From Gemmatimonadaceae bacterium (GTDB lineage Bacteria; Gemmatimonadota; Gemmatimonadetes; Gemmatimonadales; Gemmatimonadaceae): a stretch of DNA of 64,000 nt. Below the pieces are notes generated by a model, which was given only the letters and a program-made list of their open reading frames with translations, was not told the origin of the DNA and made no database searches. A program made the position numbers and the translations under genes. Location of the stretch: positions 1 to 64,000 of the forward strand of contig JACVCD010000016.1 of the NCBI GenBank assembly GCA_016742275.1. The letters are read 5' to 3'. Shown here in pieces: positions 9,301-17,315 of this stretch. Positions within the stretch are counted from its first letter, which is position 1. Each line of letters begins with the position of its first letter.

Positions 9301-10145
9301 GGGACCCGACACAGCTGCAGCAGCTGCTGCTGAATCTGGTGTCCAACGCAGAGTATGCGCTGCGGAACAAGGTCACGGGGGCAATCAACATCGTGCTGTC
9401 CGAGCGAACCGTTGCCGATGATCAACCGGCTCCATTGGGACAGGTGATCGTGCTGCAGGTGCATGATACCGGCGATGGCATGGATGAAGAAACGCGGCAG
9501 CGCATCTTCGAGCCGTTCTTCACCACCAAGCCAACGGGTGAAGGCACTGGCCTCGGCATGGCCGTCGTGCACGGCATCGTGATGTCACATGGTGGGCGGG
9601 CCGACGTGATCAGTGCGCCGGATTCCGGCACGACGTTCGAGATTCTGTTTCCGAAGGCCGTGATTGAAGGACTGTGGGATGAAGGACTCGAGGAACTCGA
9701 GGGAGAAGAACTCGATGCCTTGTCTCCAACCATCGTTGAGGATGAAGCGCCGGAGACCAGCCCATTTGCGGGCACTACCGTCGTCGTGGTGGATGACGAA
9801 CCGGGTGTGGCACAGGTGGTGGAGCGTGCATTGCAGCATGCTGGTCACGTCGTGCACACCTTTACTGTGCCGGAACAGGCGCTGGCATTTGTTCGTGATC
9901 AGCCGTCGGCCGTGGATCTACTGATCACCGATCAGACCATGCCGGGAATGACGGGTGATCTGCTGGCGGAATCGGTGCACGCTCTGCGCGCGGATCTTCC
10001 CGTATTGATTCTCACCGGCTTCAGTCATCGTCTCACACCGGAGCGCATTGCGGCTGCGCGCGCGCAGGCCGTGCTGAACAAACCGGTGGAGTTGTCGGTG
10101 CTGCGTCAGGCGGTCAACGCGGCGCTGGCGGGATCTTCCGAATAA
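6384..10145 (+). CDS. hybrid sensor histidine kinase/response regulator with periplasmic propeller
   Basis: A 1253-residue hybrid kinase. Residues 1-27 are a signal peptide ending in ASAQ. About 30-700 is a string of two-component regulator propeller repeats; about 725-802 is the Y_Y_Y immunoglobulin-like domain (PGDYTLTVWAYDWAG). A transmembrane helix is at 807-828. HisKA follows with phospho-acceptor H876 in LAGGVAHDFNN. The HATPase domain has N box NLVSNAEYAL, G1 DTGDGM, F box FEPFFTTK and G2 GEGTGLGM. The C-terminal receiver has D1183 in ITDQTMPG. Domain order resembles HTCS sensors, but no DNA-binding domain is fused, so output needs a separate partner. ATG 6384 lies 7 bases after ppk2 stops; earlier starts would overlap ppk2 and weaken the signal peptide. 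Confidence 0.92.
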   Translation: MSRVVRRSGLLWALVALSLSSAMASAQRATSSFAAAAPAQHTLRTIAERRFDAASGLRASTAFAMTMDANGVPWLATDDGVYSYAGAQWRREPMPEDFENQQVRSLLFSEDGSRWTGTRTALIRRTPDGRFVVFNEGDALSGTVVFSLVESDAIDGRQRVVAGTSRGVAWFNGTTFESLALPEGFNPLGIMLAATRAPDGASELWVASSLGGVARLHRNTWTVFGQDRGLDSPDVQYLVAAVGDTVSRVYAAGDGGVFRLQTGPKGDRFELLAGSPQHAYRVDAVPDGSGSSSLWVGTLNGRIWHAERGTWQEVPSTLANTHSTITLLRHLVGHGGNVAVYASSRSGYLVRLSQGVAATLSMFPDGAATAVNVVYAERGAGGRDDVWAATQEMGLLLYPASGGMRRFGFTSESARGLVTDIRRVSLAPPLRSGARSADSVSSIVVVANGLPWRLKGEDFVRIDDGLGAARVNQVQRLIDTTGEHVLLAGTSQGIYAWNGARWVRRGMVATQPVTALGAGIERGRRALYLGSGHTVTTLTAGTTRVDTMLAITRPLGLGTVRRICTTGSSTSGFVFALDYERGIYWRRLDDSTAWRPLPLRLRRVLSNLGTADLDCLGDGRLAVGTFAGLALFDVSAASTDAWRILSQVSDADGLPANSVTSVAMDSASGILWAGTGFGIGLVDVARAAQLPPARLTVRVTSESQKRIVVDGAKLTPLENDLHVEPLLLTFHREELTRFRVQLTDRQRSAAAAAADSVGGEWLEVPNRYYHDIRPGDYTLTVWAYDWAGREYGPVQRRFSMATSAWESPLALVAYGLVLALALTGAYQWRMAAVRRSTQQLLERERQADAERAWFQEQVREAQKLEALGTLAGGVAHDFNNLLGVIRGNAELARTALRKGRSNGDNLGAILDASDRARDIVRQILTFSRRSTPTREYVNLSRLVLDLQPLLRRMVPRTVKLMTVGAETQYLVQGDPTQLQQLLLNLVSNAEYALRNKVTGAINIVLSERTVADDQPAPLGQVIVLQVHDTGDGMDEETRQRIFEPFFTTKPTGEGTGLGMAVVHGIVMSHGGRADVISAPDSGTTFEILFPKAVIEGLWDEGLEELEGEELDALSPTIVEDEAPETSPFAGTTVVVVDDEPGVAQVVERALQHAGHVVHTFTVPEQALAFVRDQPSAVDLLITDQTMPGMTGDLLAESVHALRADLPVLILTGFSHRLTPERIAAARAQAVLNKPVELSVLRQAVNAALAGSSE

Positions 10146-10893
10146 GCTTGTCGACGCCGTTGTTGATGAGCGTCTTGGCCTTCTGTTCGCTGTTTCGCGA
10201 CGCGCGACGTTTGATCTCGTCGGCGGTGAGTTTGACGAAGGTGCTGTTGGGATACTTGGCCACGACCGGCGCGATCTTGAGTGTGGCCGAACCATAGTCA
10301 CCACGATCGGCGAGATTCATGGCGTTCGACAGTCGCACCATGGCGTCGAGCTCGTCCACGCGCGAGCGCTGCTGTTGGGCATCAAGTTTGGTTTCGCCCT
10401 CTGGCGTCAGCGCGATATCAAGATCCTTGATGAGCTGGCGCGCCAATCGCTTCTGCAGGTCGAAAAATTCTTCCTGCTTGCCGGTGACCTTGGCGCTTTT
10501 CACGATGGCGCCGGTTTCCACGCGCACGATGCGGGTGTCGATACGCAGTTGCGGATCGACGGCGGCCAGTGAGCCGATCACGATGTACTGCGCACCCGTC
10601 AAACGTCCGACTTTGACGGCGGTGGTTGAATCGAAATAGCGACTGCGCTGGGCGTCGATTTCCTTGGTGACATCGGCAAGCCGCTGACGTTCGAGCAACT
10701 GGATGTCGTCCACCGCCGAGAGATCGGTGGTCATCATGGCCGCCATGCCCTGGCCGAGGTGATCGTAATCGCCCTTGCCCGTGTTGTTGTCGAAGTTCAG
10801 CACGGCCACGGTCTTCTTGGGTGCCGTGGGGGCAAGGGAGGCGGCCGGCGTGAGACTCAGGGCCGCAAGCAGGATCAGGAGGTAGGCAGGCAT
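10114..10893 (-). CDS. secreted CsgG/LpoB-like protein
   Basis: About 259 residues with a cleavable signal peptide (MPAYLLILLAALSLTPAASLA). Residues 25-170 show the CsgG/LpoB pattern: KKTVAVLNFDNNTG, LGQGMAAMMTTDL, LLERQRLADVTKE, AQYIVIGSLAAVDPQLRIDTRIVRVETG. The C-terminal third is helical and TPR-like (NAMNLADRGDYGSATLKIAPVVAKYPN). No lipobox cysteine is present, so it is probably periplasmic, not lipid-anchored. The start at 10893 has AAAGGG upstream; the extension to 10950 is not signal-like. It converges on the hybrid kinase gene, overlapping its 3' end by 32 bases. The precise role (envelope assembly, PBP activation, or secretion) is open. Confidence 0.8.
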   Translation of the reverse strand: MPAYLLILLAALSLTPAASLAPTAPKKTVAVLNFDNNTGKGDYDHLGQGMAAMMTTDLSAVDDIQLLERQRLADVTKEIDAQRSRYFDSTTAVKVGRLTGAQYIVIGSLAAVDPQLRIDTRIVRVETGAIVKSAKVTGKQEEFFDLQKRLARQLIKDLDIALTPEGETKLDAQQQRSRVDELDAMVRLSNAMNLADRGDYGSATLKIAPVVAKYPNSTFVKLTADEIKRRASRNSEQKAKTLINNGVDKLIRKIPPAPR

Positions 10894-11075
10894 GGCCCTT
10901 TGACGATCAGGGTGTGGGACGGGGAAGTCAAATGGCAGATCACCTGGCAAGCGCGGCAGGAGACCGAGTCGTTTCGTGGACCGGTTTGATGCTCAGCCGC
11001 TTGCGGTAGGGGCTGGTTTGGGGGCTGTCATGGGTTTACGTTCCTCAGTCTGTTCACCGGCTGGTCTGGCGGTGA
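10894..11075. other. intergenic region before the tRNA
   Basis: A 182-base gap holding the promoter side of both the CsgG-like gene (minus) and tRNA-Pro (plus). No confident promoter boxes or small gene seen. Confidence 0.3.
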
Positions 11076-11149
11076 CGGGACGTAGCGCAGCCCGGTAGCG
11101 CACTTGAATGGGGTTCAAGGGGTCGCGGGTTCGAATCCCGCCGTCCCGA
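11076..11149 (+). tRNA. tRNA-Pro (anticodon GGG)
   Basis: The 74-base cloverleaf folds fully: acceptor CGGGACG/CGTCCCG, D stem GCGC/GCGC with loop AGCCCGGTA, anticodon stem CTTGA/TCAAG with loop ATGGGGT (anticodon GGG at 11110-11112), variable loop GGGTC, T stem GCGGG/CCCGC with loop TTCGAAT, discriminator A at 11149. It reads proline codons CCC and CCU. CCA is not encoded and must be added enzymatically. The body closely resembles the E. coli tRNA-Pro(GGG) pattern as I remember it. Confidence 0.97.
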
Positions 11150-11160
11150 TACACAAATAC

Positions 11161-11207
11161 GGTCACCACTCGCACTGCTCGTGCCGATGTGGTGGCCGTT
11201 TGTGTTT
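11161..11207 (+). terminator. intrinsic terminator after tRNA-Pro
   Basis: Nine-pair stem GGTCACCAC (11161-11169) with GTGGTGGCC (11189-11197, one G-U pair), a 19-base loop, then a T-rich tail GTTTGTGTTTT. It sits 12 bases after the tRNA. The long loop makes it weaker than the other terminators here. Confidence 0.6.
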
Positions 11208-11441
11208 TGAGGTGCGTTGATTTGAACTGTCGAAAAAATGAACACGCCTGTTGCGGGTGTGGGGCAGAACGTGGCGATTTGTGTTCAGTCGCATGGACTG
11301 AGGCCCGATCCGCGCACGCGTGAATTGCACCTGAATTCTCCTCAGTAGCAGTGAAAACGCAGTGGAGTTTGTTAACGCCGAAATCTGAAAAGTTTTTCAA
11401 CTCGGGTCGTCTGTGAGGTAACTCACTTTCGCCGACGAATC
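11208..11441. other. intergenic region upstream of the HEAT-repeat gene
   Basis: This 234-base gap is AT-richer than its surroundings, particularly 11340-11410. It probably carries the promoter of the HEAT-repeat gene, but I see no confident boxes and no convincing small ORF. Confidence 0.35.
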
Positions 11442-12593
11442 ATGAGTATTGCCACGCCTGCCACAGCCATCGAGTCCACACCTGCCGCGAGCCTTGCCGT
11501 GGTGGCGTGTGAGGGTATTGCCCGTTTGCTCGATGGGCTCAATCACCATGCGACTGGCGATGATATCGCGGTGCTGTTGTCACGCACGGCCACCCTGCTG
11601 CAAAGCGAAGGCGTGGACATCCAGCGTGATGCCGATGGCATCTCGGTGAATGGGCAGCATCTCGAAACCGGCATGCTGGCGTCGCTCTATCGCGCGATGT
11701 CGGAGCATGACTTGTCGCGCGTGCGTGTGGCCGCAGAAACACCGCCGCGTGCGTTGCTGCAATTCGTGGCCCTGCTCGCGGGTCCGCAGGGAGAGCAGGG
11801 TGTGTCGTTCGATCAGCTCTGGAACGAACACGGTGTCTGGCATGTGCGTGTGGAGTTCGGCGCGGCGTCCAAGGGTGCGGCAGGTACCGATGGCGATCCT
11901 ACGGAGCTGTTTACGCAGCTCTGTCTGGCCACTTCCGGTGTCGAGCGTCGGCGCTATTTCGATGCTCTCGTGGCCCTCAATGCCGGTGCGCCGTATCTGA
12001 TCAACGCGCTGCTCCATCCGACCTGGTATGTGGTGCGAAATGCCGCCGCGTTGCTTGGTGCGATGCGTGTGGAAGCGGCCGAGCACGCGCTCCTGCGCAC
12101 CATCACGCATACGGATACTCGCGTCCGCGTGGCGGCGACGCGTGCGCTTGGTGCGTTGGGTACGAGCGTCGCGCTCGATGGGCTGCGCTCGGCGATCAAC
12201 GATCGCGCTCCCGATGTGCGCCGGGCAGCCTGGCGTGCCATGCGCCGTCTCGAACGAGATATCAACGAGCCGTGCCCCTATCTGGCGGATGCCCTGTTGC
12301 AGGAGCGGGATATCGCTGTGCTTCGCGAGCTGGTGCTCATTGTGCGGACGTCGCCCGATTGTGCCTCGGCCCAGTCCATCCATCGCGCGGCCGCACGGCT
12401 CACCGATCGCGGTGATGTACCGGCTCTTGCCTGCGATGTGGCGGAAGTGCTGGCGCTTCGCGCGCCGCGTTTGGCCGCGCCAATCCTGCGTCGTCTGGCC
12501 GAAAGCAGTGATATGGACATTCGACACCGCGTGCGTGCCATCGAAGAGCGTCTGCACGAGGCACCGACTCCGCCGCACGTAGCCGCGATCTAA
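11442..12593 (+). CDS. HEAT repeat domain-containing protein
   Basis: A 383-residue soluble protein with no signal peptide or membrane helix. Residues 1-150 form a helical N-terminal region with no family I recognise. From about 160 the sequence breaks into roughly 31-residue alpha-helical HEAT repeats, clearest in YVVRNAAALLGAMRVEAAEH, RVRVAATRALGALGTSVALD and DVRRAAWRAMRRLE. Such solenoids are binding scaffolds, so a role in protein-protein interaction is the only supported statement. It follows tRNA-Pro by about 290 bases and faces the FAD dehydrogenase gene with a 25-base gap, so it appears monocistronic. Confidence 0.8.
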   Translation: MSIATPATAIESTPAASLAVVACEGIARLLDGLNHHATGDDIAVLLSRTATLLQSEGVDIQRDADGISVNGQHLETGMLASLYRAMSEHDLSRVRVAAETPPRALLQFVALLAGPQGEQGVSFDQLWNEHGVWHVRVEFGAASKGAAGTDGDPTELFTQLCLATSGVERRRYFDALVALNAGAPYLINALLHPTWYVVRNAAALLGAMRVEAAEHALLRTITHTDTRVRVAATRALGALGTSVALDGLRSAINDRAPDVRRAAWRAMRRLERDINEPCPYLADALLQERDIAVLRELVLIVRTSPDCASAQSIHRAAARLTDRGDVPALACDVAEVLALRAPRLAAPILRRLAESSDMDIRHRVRAIEERLHEAPTPPHVAAI

Positions 12594-12618
12594 CGAATGC
12601 GGAGAAACTGCCGCGGTG

Positions 12619-14328
12619 TCAGATGACTGCGGCAGCGGCGGCCCGTCCGGCCACACGCCCGCTGAAAATGCATCCGCCGAGGAACGTGCCCTCGAGTGCC
12701 CGATATCCGTGCACACCGCCGCCGCCAAATCCTGCCACTTCGCCGGCCGCGTAGAGGCCGGGCATGGGGGAATTGTTTGCACCGAGCACACGCGCTTCGA
12801 GATCGGTGGCAAGACCTCCCAATGACTTGCGGGTGAGCACACTCAGGCGCACCGCAATGAGCGGTCCGTTGGCGGGATCGAGGATGGGTGCAGGCGAAGC
12901 CACACGCACGATGCGCTCACTGAAATAGCGACGAGCGTTGTTGATGAGCGCGAGCTGCGGATCCTTGCCGCCCTGAAACTGCAACTGCGCATCGCGGTCA
13001 CGTACTTCGCGTTCCACGACAGCGAGATCGAGTTGCTCATTGCCGATCAGCGCATTCATCGCCTGCACCAGCTCCGGAAGTGTATTGCGCACTACGAAGT
13101 CCGACCCCTTGTCGAGAAATGCCTGCACGGGGGCCTGTACACGTTTGCCGAGTCGCTTGAGCGTGAGTCCGATATCCTTGCCGGTGAGATCCGGATTCTG
13201 TTCACTCCCGGAGAGGGCAAACTCACGCTTCACGATGTTGCGATTGAGCAGAAACCAGGTGTAGGGATAGCCGTTGGTGGTGATGTGCTGCAGCGTGCCG
13301 AGGCTGTCAGCGCCGGGCACATTGGGGAAGGGTAGGCGTCGCCCGGTTGGGTCGAGCCAGAGACTGCTGGGGCCTGGAATGATGCGGATGGCATGATTGG
13401 GCCAAATGGGATTCCAGTTGTGCAGCCCTTCGGTGTAGTGCCACATGCGATCGGGATTGATGATCTGCGCTCCCGCTGCCTGTGTGGCCTGTTGCATTGC
13501 TCCGTCGACGTATGCGGGCACACCGCAAATCATGTGGGCCGGGGCCGCACCCAGTCGATCGACGGGCCAATGCTGCCGCACAAGATCATGATTGCCGCCG
13601 ATGCCACCACTGGTCACGATCACGGCCTGCGCGCGCAAAGAGAAACCTTGCACCACCTCATGCGTGGTCGCTTCACCACGCAGCGATGTGGTTGGAGCCA
13701 ATACATCACCATGCACTCCCGTGACATGTCCATCGGTTATATCGAGACCGCGCACACGATGGCGGAAACGGCACACGATACGGCCGGATGCCATGTGCGC
13801 ACGCACTCGTCGCTCGAATGGGGCGACGACGCCAGGACCGGTGCCCCACGTGAGGTGAAAACGCGGCACACTGTTGCCGGGCGCTGACGCGCCTCCACCA
13901 CCGCGCTCGGCCCAGCCAACGATCGGGAACCATCGCATACCCTGTGCGTGCAACCACGAACGTTTTTCGCCAGCAGCAAAGTGCACGTAGGCCTCGGCCC
14001 ATTGGCGTGGCCAGTGATCTTCTGGGCGATCAAAACCTGCGGTGGTCATCCAGTCACGCAGCGCTAGATCGATCGTGTCGCGAATACCGAGTCGGCGCTG
14101 CTCGGGCGAGTTCACGAAGAACAAACCACCGAGTGACCAGAAAGCCTGTCCGCCAAAATCCTGCTCGCCTTGCTGATCGAGCAGCAGGATGCGTTTGCCA
14201 CGATCCGCGGCTTCCGCAGCGGCCACCAGACCGGCAAGACCGGCACCTACGATGATGATGTCGGCGTCGAGCGATGCAGATGTTGCAGCAAGCGCTATCG
14301 GTGCGGTCTGAGCAGATGTGACGGTCAT
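12619..14328 (-). CDS. FAD-binding dehydrogenase (fumarate reductase/KstD-like flavoprotein)
   Basis: A 569-residue flavoprotein of the COG3573 type, related to 3-ketosteroid dehydrogenase and fumarate reductase. Seen: dinucleotide-binding IIIVGAGLAGLVAA (Gly28, 30, 33), the acidic end of the second strand at LLLDQQGEQ, the QAFWSLGGLFFVNSPEQRR segment, AVIVTSGGIGGN, and a C-terminal LYAAGEVAGFGGGGVHG block that closes over FAD. No signal peptide is evident. The start at 14328 (MTVTSAQ) is chosen because the Rossmann strand begins at residue 22; a longer in-frame ORF starts at 14373. The natural electron acceptor and substrate are unknown. It is transcribed divergently from the small gene at 14374. 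Confidence 0.88.
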   Translation of the reverse strand: MTVTSAQTAPIALAATSASLDADIIIVGAGLAGLVAAAEAADRGKRILLLDQQGEQDFGGQAFWSLGGLFFVNSPEQRRLGIRDTIDLALRDWMTTAGFDRPEDHWPRQWAEAYVHFAAGEKRSWLHAQGMRWFPIVGWAERGGGGASAPGNSVPRFHLTWGTGPGVVAPFERRVRAHMASGRIVCRFRHRVRGLDITDGHVTGVHGDVLAPTTSLRGEATTHEVVQGFSLRAQAVIVTSGGIGGNHDLVRQHWPVDRLGAAPAHMICGVPAYVDGAMQQATQAAGAQIINPDRMWHYTEGLHNWNPIWPNHAIRIIPGPSSLWLDPTGRRLPFPNVPGADSLGTLQHITTNGYPYTWFLLNRNIVKREFALSGSEQNPDLTGKDIGLTLKRLGKRVQAPVQAFLDKGSDFVVRNTLPELVQAMNALIGNEQLDLAVVEREVRDRDAQLQFQGGKDPQLALINNARRYFSERIVRVASPAPILDPANGPLIAVRLSVLTRKSLGGLATDLEARVLGANNSPMPGLYAAGEVAGFGGGGVHGYRALEGTFLGGCIFSGRVAGRAAAAAVI

Positions 14329-14373
14329 GACACATTGTGCGCCCCAAGTGGGGAATTCCGCTAGTTTGGCCAC

Positions 14374-14694
14374 ATGATTCGCTACCAGGACCTGCGGGAC
14401 CGCTTTACTGAGGATACGGCCTTTGGCGGCGGTGGCGCGTCGCCGTCACTGACGGCGGCGTTGGATGCCATTGGGTGGCGTGCGGTGCAGGAGCCAACCC
14501 CGGAAGAACTGGCGGAGTTTCTGGCGGATCTGGTGCAGCAGTGTGTGCATTTGCACCGCGATGTATCGGTGCTGTCATTCGAAATTGCCCGGGCATTGCG
14601 AGACACCGGACCATTGTTGGATGGTGGTCTGCCGCCGGTGGAAGCCTATCTCCCGGCGGCAGACGAGATCCTGCGTCGCTATTGCAACCGGTAG
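14374..14694 (+). CDS. small hypothetical protein
   Basis: A 106-residue acidic, helix-rich protein with no signal peptide or membrane segment and no family I recognise. Blocks such as PTPEELAEFLADLVQQCVHLHRDV and PVEAYLPAADEILRRYCNR look like amphipathic helices. It starts 46 bases from the divergent FAD dehydrogenase start, and its 3' end overlaps the convergent DUF5916 gene by 16 bases. Codon use (GC-rich third positions) matches neighbours, which supports a real gene. Confidence 0.65.
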   Translation: MIRYQDLRDRFTEDTAFGGGGASPSLTAALDAIGWRAVQEPTPEELAEFLADLVQQCVHLHRDVSVLSFEIARALRDTGPLLDGGLPPVEAYLPAADEILRRYCNR

Positions 14695-17141
14695 AGGTAG
14701 CTCAGCTTCGCGAAGAACACATCGTTGCTGCGACGCAGATGACGTGAACCACCCGGTGTATCCGCACGCAATGCGTCGCCGTAGCCGAGGTAGACGACGG
14801 TGCCCGGTGTTGGGAGATACGAGAAGAGCACGTCGAGACGCGCACGGGTGCGATCAAACGCTGTCGCCCGAACCAGCGTGCCATTGCTTTGCGCGAGATA
14901 TACGGGGCGTTCGGTGCGCGAATCATCGCGCAGGGAATCCTGCTTCACCTTGGAGTGCTCGCCGATCACGCGAATGAAGATCTGTCGTGTGAGCTGATAC
15001 TCGGCGCGAATGCGTGGTGTGTTGCGCAGCAGCACCGTGGTGCCATCGGTCTTGCGATCGAACTGCTCATACGCCCAGGTACCGGCAATACGCAGTTGCT
15101 CGGTTGGCCGCAGCGCGAGGGTCTGGTTGATCACGAGGATGTTGGCTGAACTCCACTCCTGGAAGTTCTCATCCTGACCCCACACGAACACGCTTGAGAG
15201 ACTGAAGCGACGGAATTCGGGTGTTCCCACACTCACGACCCAGTCGTAGTTGGGAAGTCGTGGTGTCCCGCGGTACGCCACGGTGTCGATACCACCGCCA
15301 GCTCTCGGTTCGAGCAGACGGTAGTTGGCATAGAGTCCACGATCGTAGCCAAACTCCTCACGAAGGAACTGCGCACCCACCTGCCAACCACCCTTGAGTC
15401 GGGTGTTGGTGCGCAGATGCAATTGCACGTCCTGCGCAGGCCGTCGATTCACGAAGTCGACGTAGCGATACCGTCCAAAGGTGAAAACTTCCGGGCTGAA
15501 TACTTCGACAAGTGCACCGGGCTTGCCGAAGAAATTCCAGCGGTGTGTGGCTGATAGGTTGGACACTCCGGCACGCGCGATGAATCCGCTTTGTGCGTCG
15601 AATCCTTCCGAGATGCCGTTCAGGATGTAACGCGCATAGAAGGCGCGGCCATTGCGAACGGCGGAGAAATCCCACAGCGGTGCAGCCGCACTGGTCTCGT
15701 TGTTGCCAGTGAAGCTGCGGGCCACCTGACCCTGCACGCTGTACACACCACGTACGAGACGCCCATCGAGTCCCACGACGCGATTGTACGCATCGCCTTC
15801 GTTGCGGTCGGTGTACACGACGCCGAGGCGACTCTGTTTCCCGACGTCGCGCTGCAGGCGGAGAATGTTGTACATCGGTGATGTCTTGCCGTCGAACGAC
15901 ACATCACGACTGTCTACCGCTGACAACACACCGATGTCGAAGCCCTGATGCTTGCCGGTAAGCTTGGTGGCAAATGCGGGCTGCGAAATGCGCCGCGTAT
16001 AGATCAGGCGATTGGGTGTGGTGAACTGCTCCTGACTCTCGAGGAAGAATGGGCGGCGTTCGGGGAAGTACACGGCGACGCGTGGATCGACCGAGAACTG
16101 CGTGGCGTCGGCCTCGACCTGCGAGAAGTCGGGATTGGCCGTGCCCGACAATGTGAGATTGCTGGTGATGCCCCACCGCGCGCTGCCACCGATGTCAGGG
16201 CGACTAGTGTCGTAGCGCCATGAGTCCGGTGTTGCACCCGGTCCACCGACGGAGCTCGATGTGATGGTCGGAATGAGATCGAGTGTGAGACCGCGCTGCA
16301 GTTCGCGCAGCCCACTCAGATGTCCGCTCTGCGCGAGGAAGCTGGCACTGGCGCGGCGCGTCTGCGTCCACGTTTGCTCATGCCCTGTGGCCTGAACGGT
16401 GCGCACCACATTGAGCTGCCACGTTTGCACATCGCCGGCGCGATAGCGGAGACTTTTGAACGGAATGGCGATTTCGATTTCGTAGCCGGTTTCGGTCAAC
16501 CGACCACGCGAACGCCACACGTAGTCCGGCGCGAGATCGGCGTTCTCACGTGCACGTGCGGTGCTCGAGGCGAAGCCACCGCTTGTTGATGCACCGGTTT
16601 CTGTCAGCACGCCGTCGCTTTGAATGCCGAACGGGTTCACCGCGAACACCATCGCCTGTCGGCTGTCGTTGTACGTGCCGAGGAAGAACTGGATGTTGTC
16701 GTCCTGTGTGATGCGATCCCGATCGGCGAGTGTGGCACGGACGGTGCCCGCCGCTGCATATGCCCGCACACCAATGTGGAGTGCTGTGCCGCTGTACCAC
16801 ACCATCACTTCGGTGCTGTCCTGCGCGGCGACGCCGTCATTGGGGAAGAACTGCGAAAAACCCGTGAGGAGCGCTGCGGTCTGCCAGACCGGCTCATTCA
16901 ATTGTCCGTCGATCGTGATTTCGGCATTCGACCGAGGCGGTTCGACCTTGACCTGACCGCGGCGCCCGTCATAGATGGGCCCGGTTGGAGTCTCGGCAGT
17001 TCTCCCGACGGGGACCGCTGAGGCCGGCGGCGTGTACCAGATTCCGAAATTCGTTTGTTCGGCGGTGGCGGGTGGGAGGGGAGAAGGAGGGGTAGGCGCC
17101 GCTGCCTGCAGGAAGGCAGCGAGGAGCAGGGTGGTCACCAC
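14679..17141 (-). CDS. DUF5916 domain-containing outer-membrane protein
   Basis: An 820-residue exported protein. After a signal peptide (residues 1-15, LLLAAFLQAAA) and a Pro-rich linker, residues 55-240 form a CBM9-like domain (EITIDGQLNEPVWQ, LHIGVRAYA, DDNIQFFLGTYND). The rest is the DUF5916 region: alternating amphipathic beta strands ending in FAKLSYLYRLQ, the aromatic-terminated last strand of an outer-membrane barrel. The family is abundant in Gemmatimonadota and Bacteroidota but its function is not established; carbohydrate recognition is suggested only by the N-terminal domain. The start codon is GTG at 17141, with a second in-frame GTG directly after it. Confidence 0.85.
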   Translation of the reverse strand: MVTTLLLAAFLQAAAPTPPSPLPPATAEQTNFGIWYTPPASAVPVGRTAETPTGPIYDGRRGQVKVEPPRSNAEITIDGQLNEPVWQTAALLTGFSQFFPNDGVAAQDSTEVMVWYSGTALHIGVRAYAAAGTVRATLADRDRITQDDNIQFFLGTYNDSRQAMVFAVNPFGIQSDGVLTETGASTSGGFASSTARARENADLAPDYVWRSRGRLTETGYEIEIAIPFKSLRYRAGDVQTWQLNVVRTVQATGHEQTWTQTRRASASFLAQSGHLSGLRELQRGLTLDLIPTITSSSVGGPGATPDSWRYDTSRPDIGGSARWGITSNLTLSGTANPDFSQVEADATQFSVDPRVAVYFPERRPFFLESQEQFTTPNRLIYTRRISQPAFATKLTGKHQGFDIGVLSAVDSRDVSFDGKTSPMYNILRLQRDVGKQSRLGVVYTDRNEGDAYNRVVGLDGRLVRGVYSVQGQVARSFTGNNETSAAAPLWDFSAVRNGRAFYARYILNGISEGFDAQSGFIARAGVSNLSATHRWNFFGKPGALVEVFSPEVFTFGRYRYVDFVNRRPAQDVQLHLRTNTRLKGGWQVGAQFLREEFGYDRGLYANYRLLEPRAGGGIDTVAYRGTPRLPNYDWVVSVGTPEFRRFSLSSVFVWGQDENFQEWSSANILVINQTLALRPTEQLRIAGTWAYEQFDRKTDGTTVLLRNTPRIRAEYQLTRQIFIRVIGEHSKVKQDSLRDDSRTERPVYLAQSNGTLVRATAFDRTRARLDVLFSYLPTPGTVVYLGYGDALRADTPGGSRHLRRSNDVFFAKLSYLYRLQ

Positions 17142-17315
17142 AGGGGCGGGGGTTGGGGAAAGGAAACTTCTGTGCCACAGACCTCACCGTTTGCTCGCAG
17201 TCACGTAGCGCAAACGGCCTCACCACATCACGTTACCGCAAGGCCCGCCAGCCCGTCACTATTACGCGGGTTCCTTTTTCACGATCGACGCCTCGTTTCC
17301 GGCCGCTTTTCCAGC
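17142..17315. promoter_or_regulatory. divergent intergenic region
   Basis: A 174-base region between the DUF5916 gene (minus) and the zinc-ribbon/SH3 gene (plus). It must carry both promoters. An open frame runs through it into the SH3 gene, but its translation is Gly/Arg-rich and shadow-like. No boxes called. Confidence 0.35.

Noticed and set aside
11054-11245. minus-strand ORF across tRNA-Pro
   Set aside because: The plus-strand sequence folds into a complete tRNA; the ORF has no family features.
11580-12842. 420-residue minus-strand open frame
   Set aside because: Antisense to the HEAT-repeat gene; composition rich in His, Arg and Gln as in other shadows.
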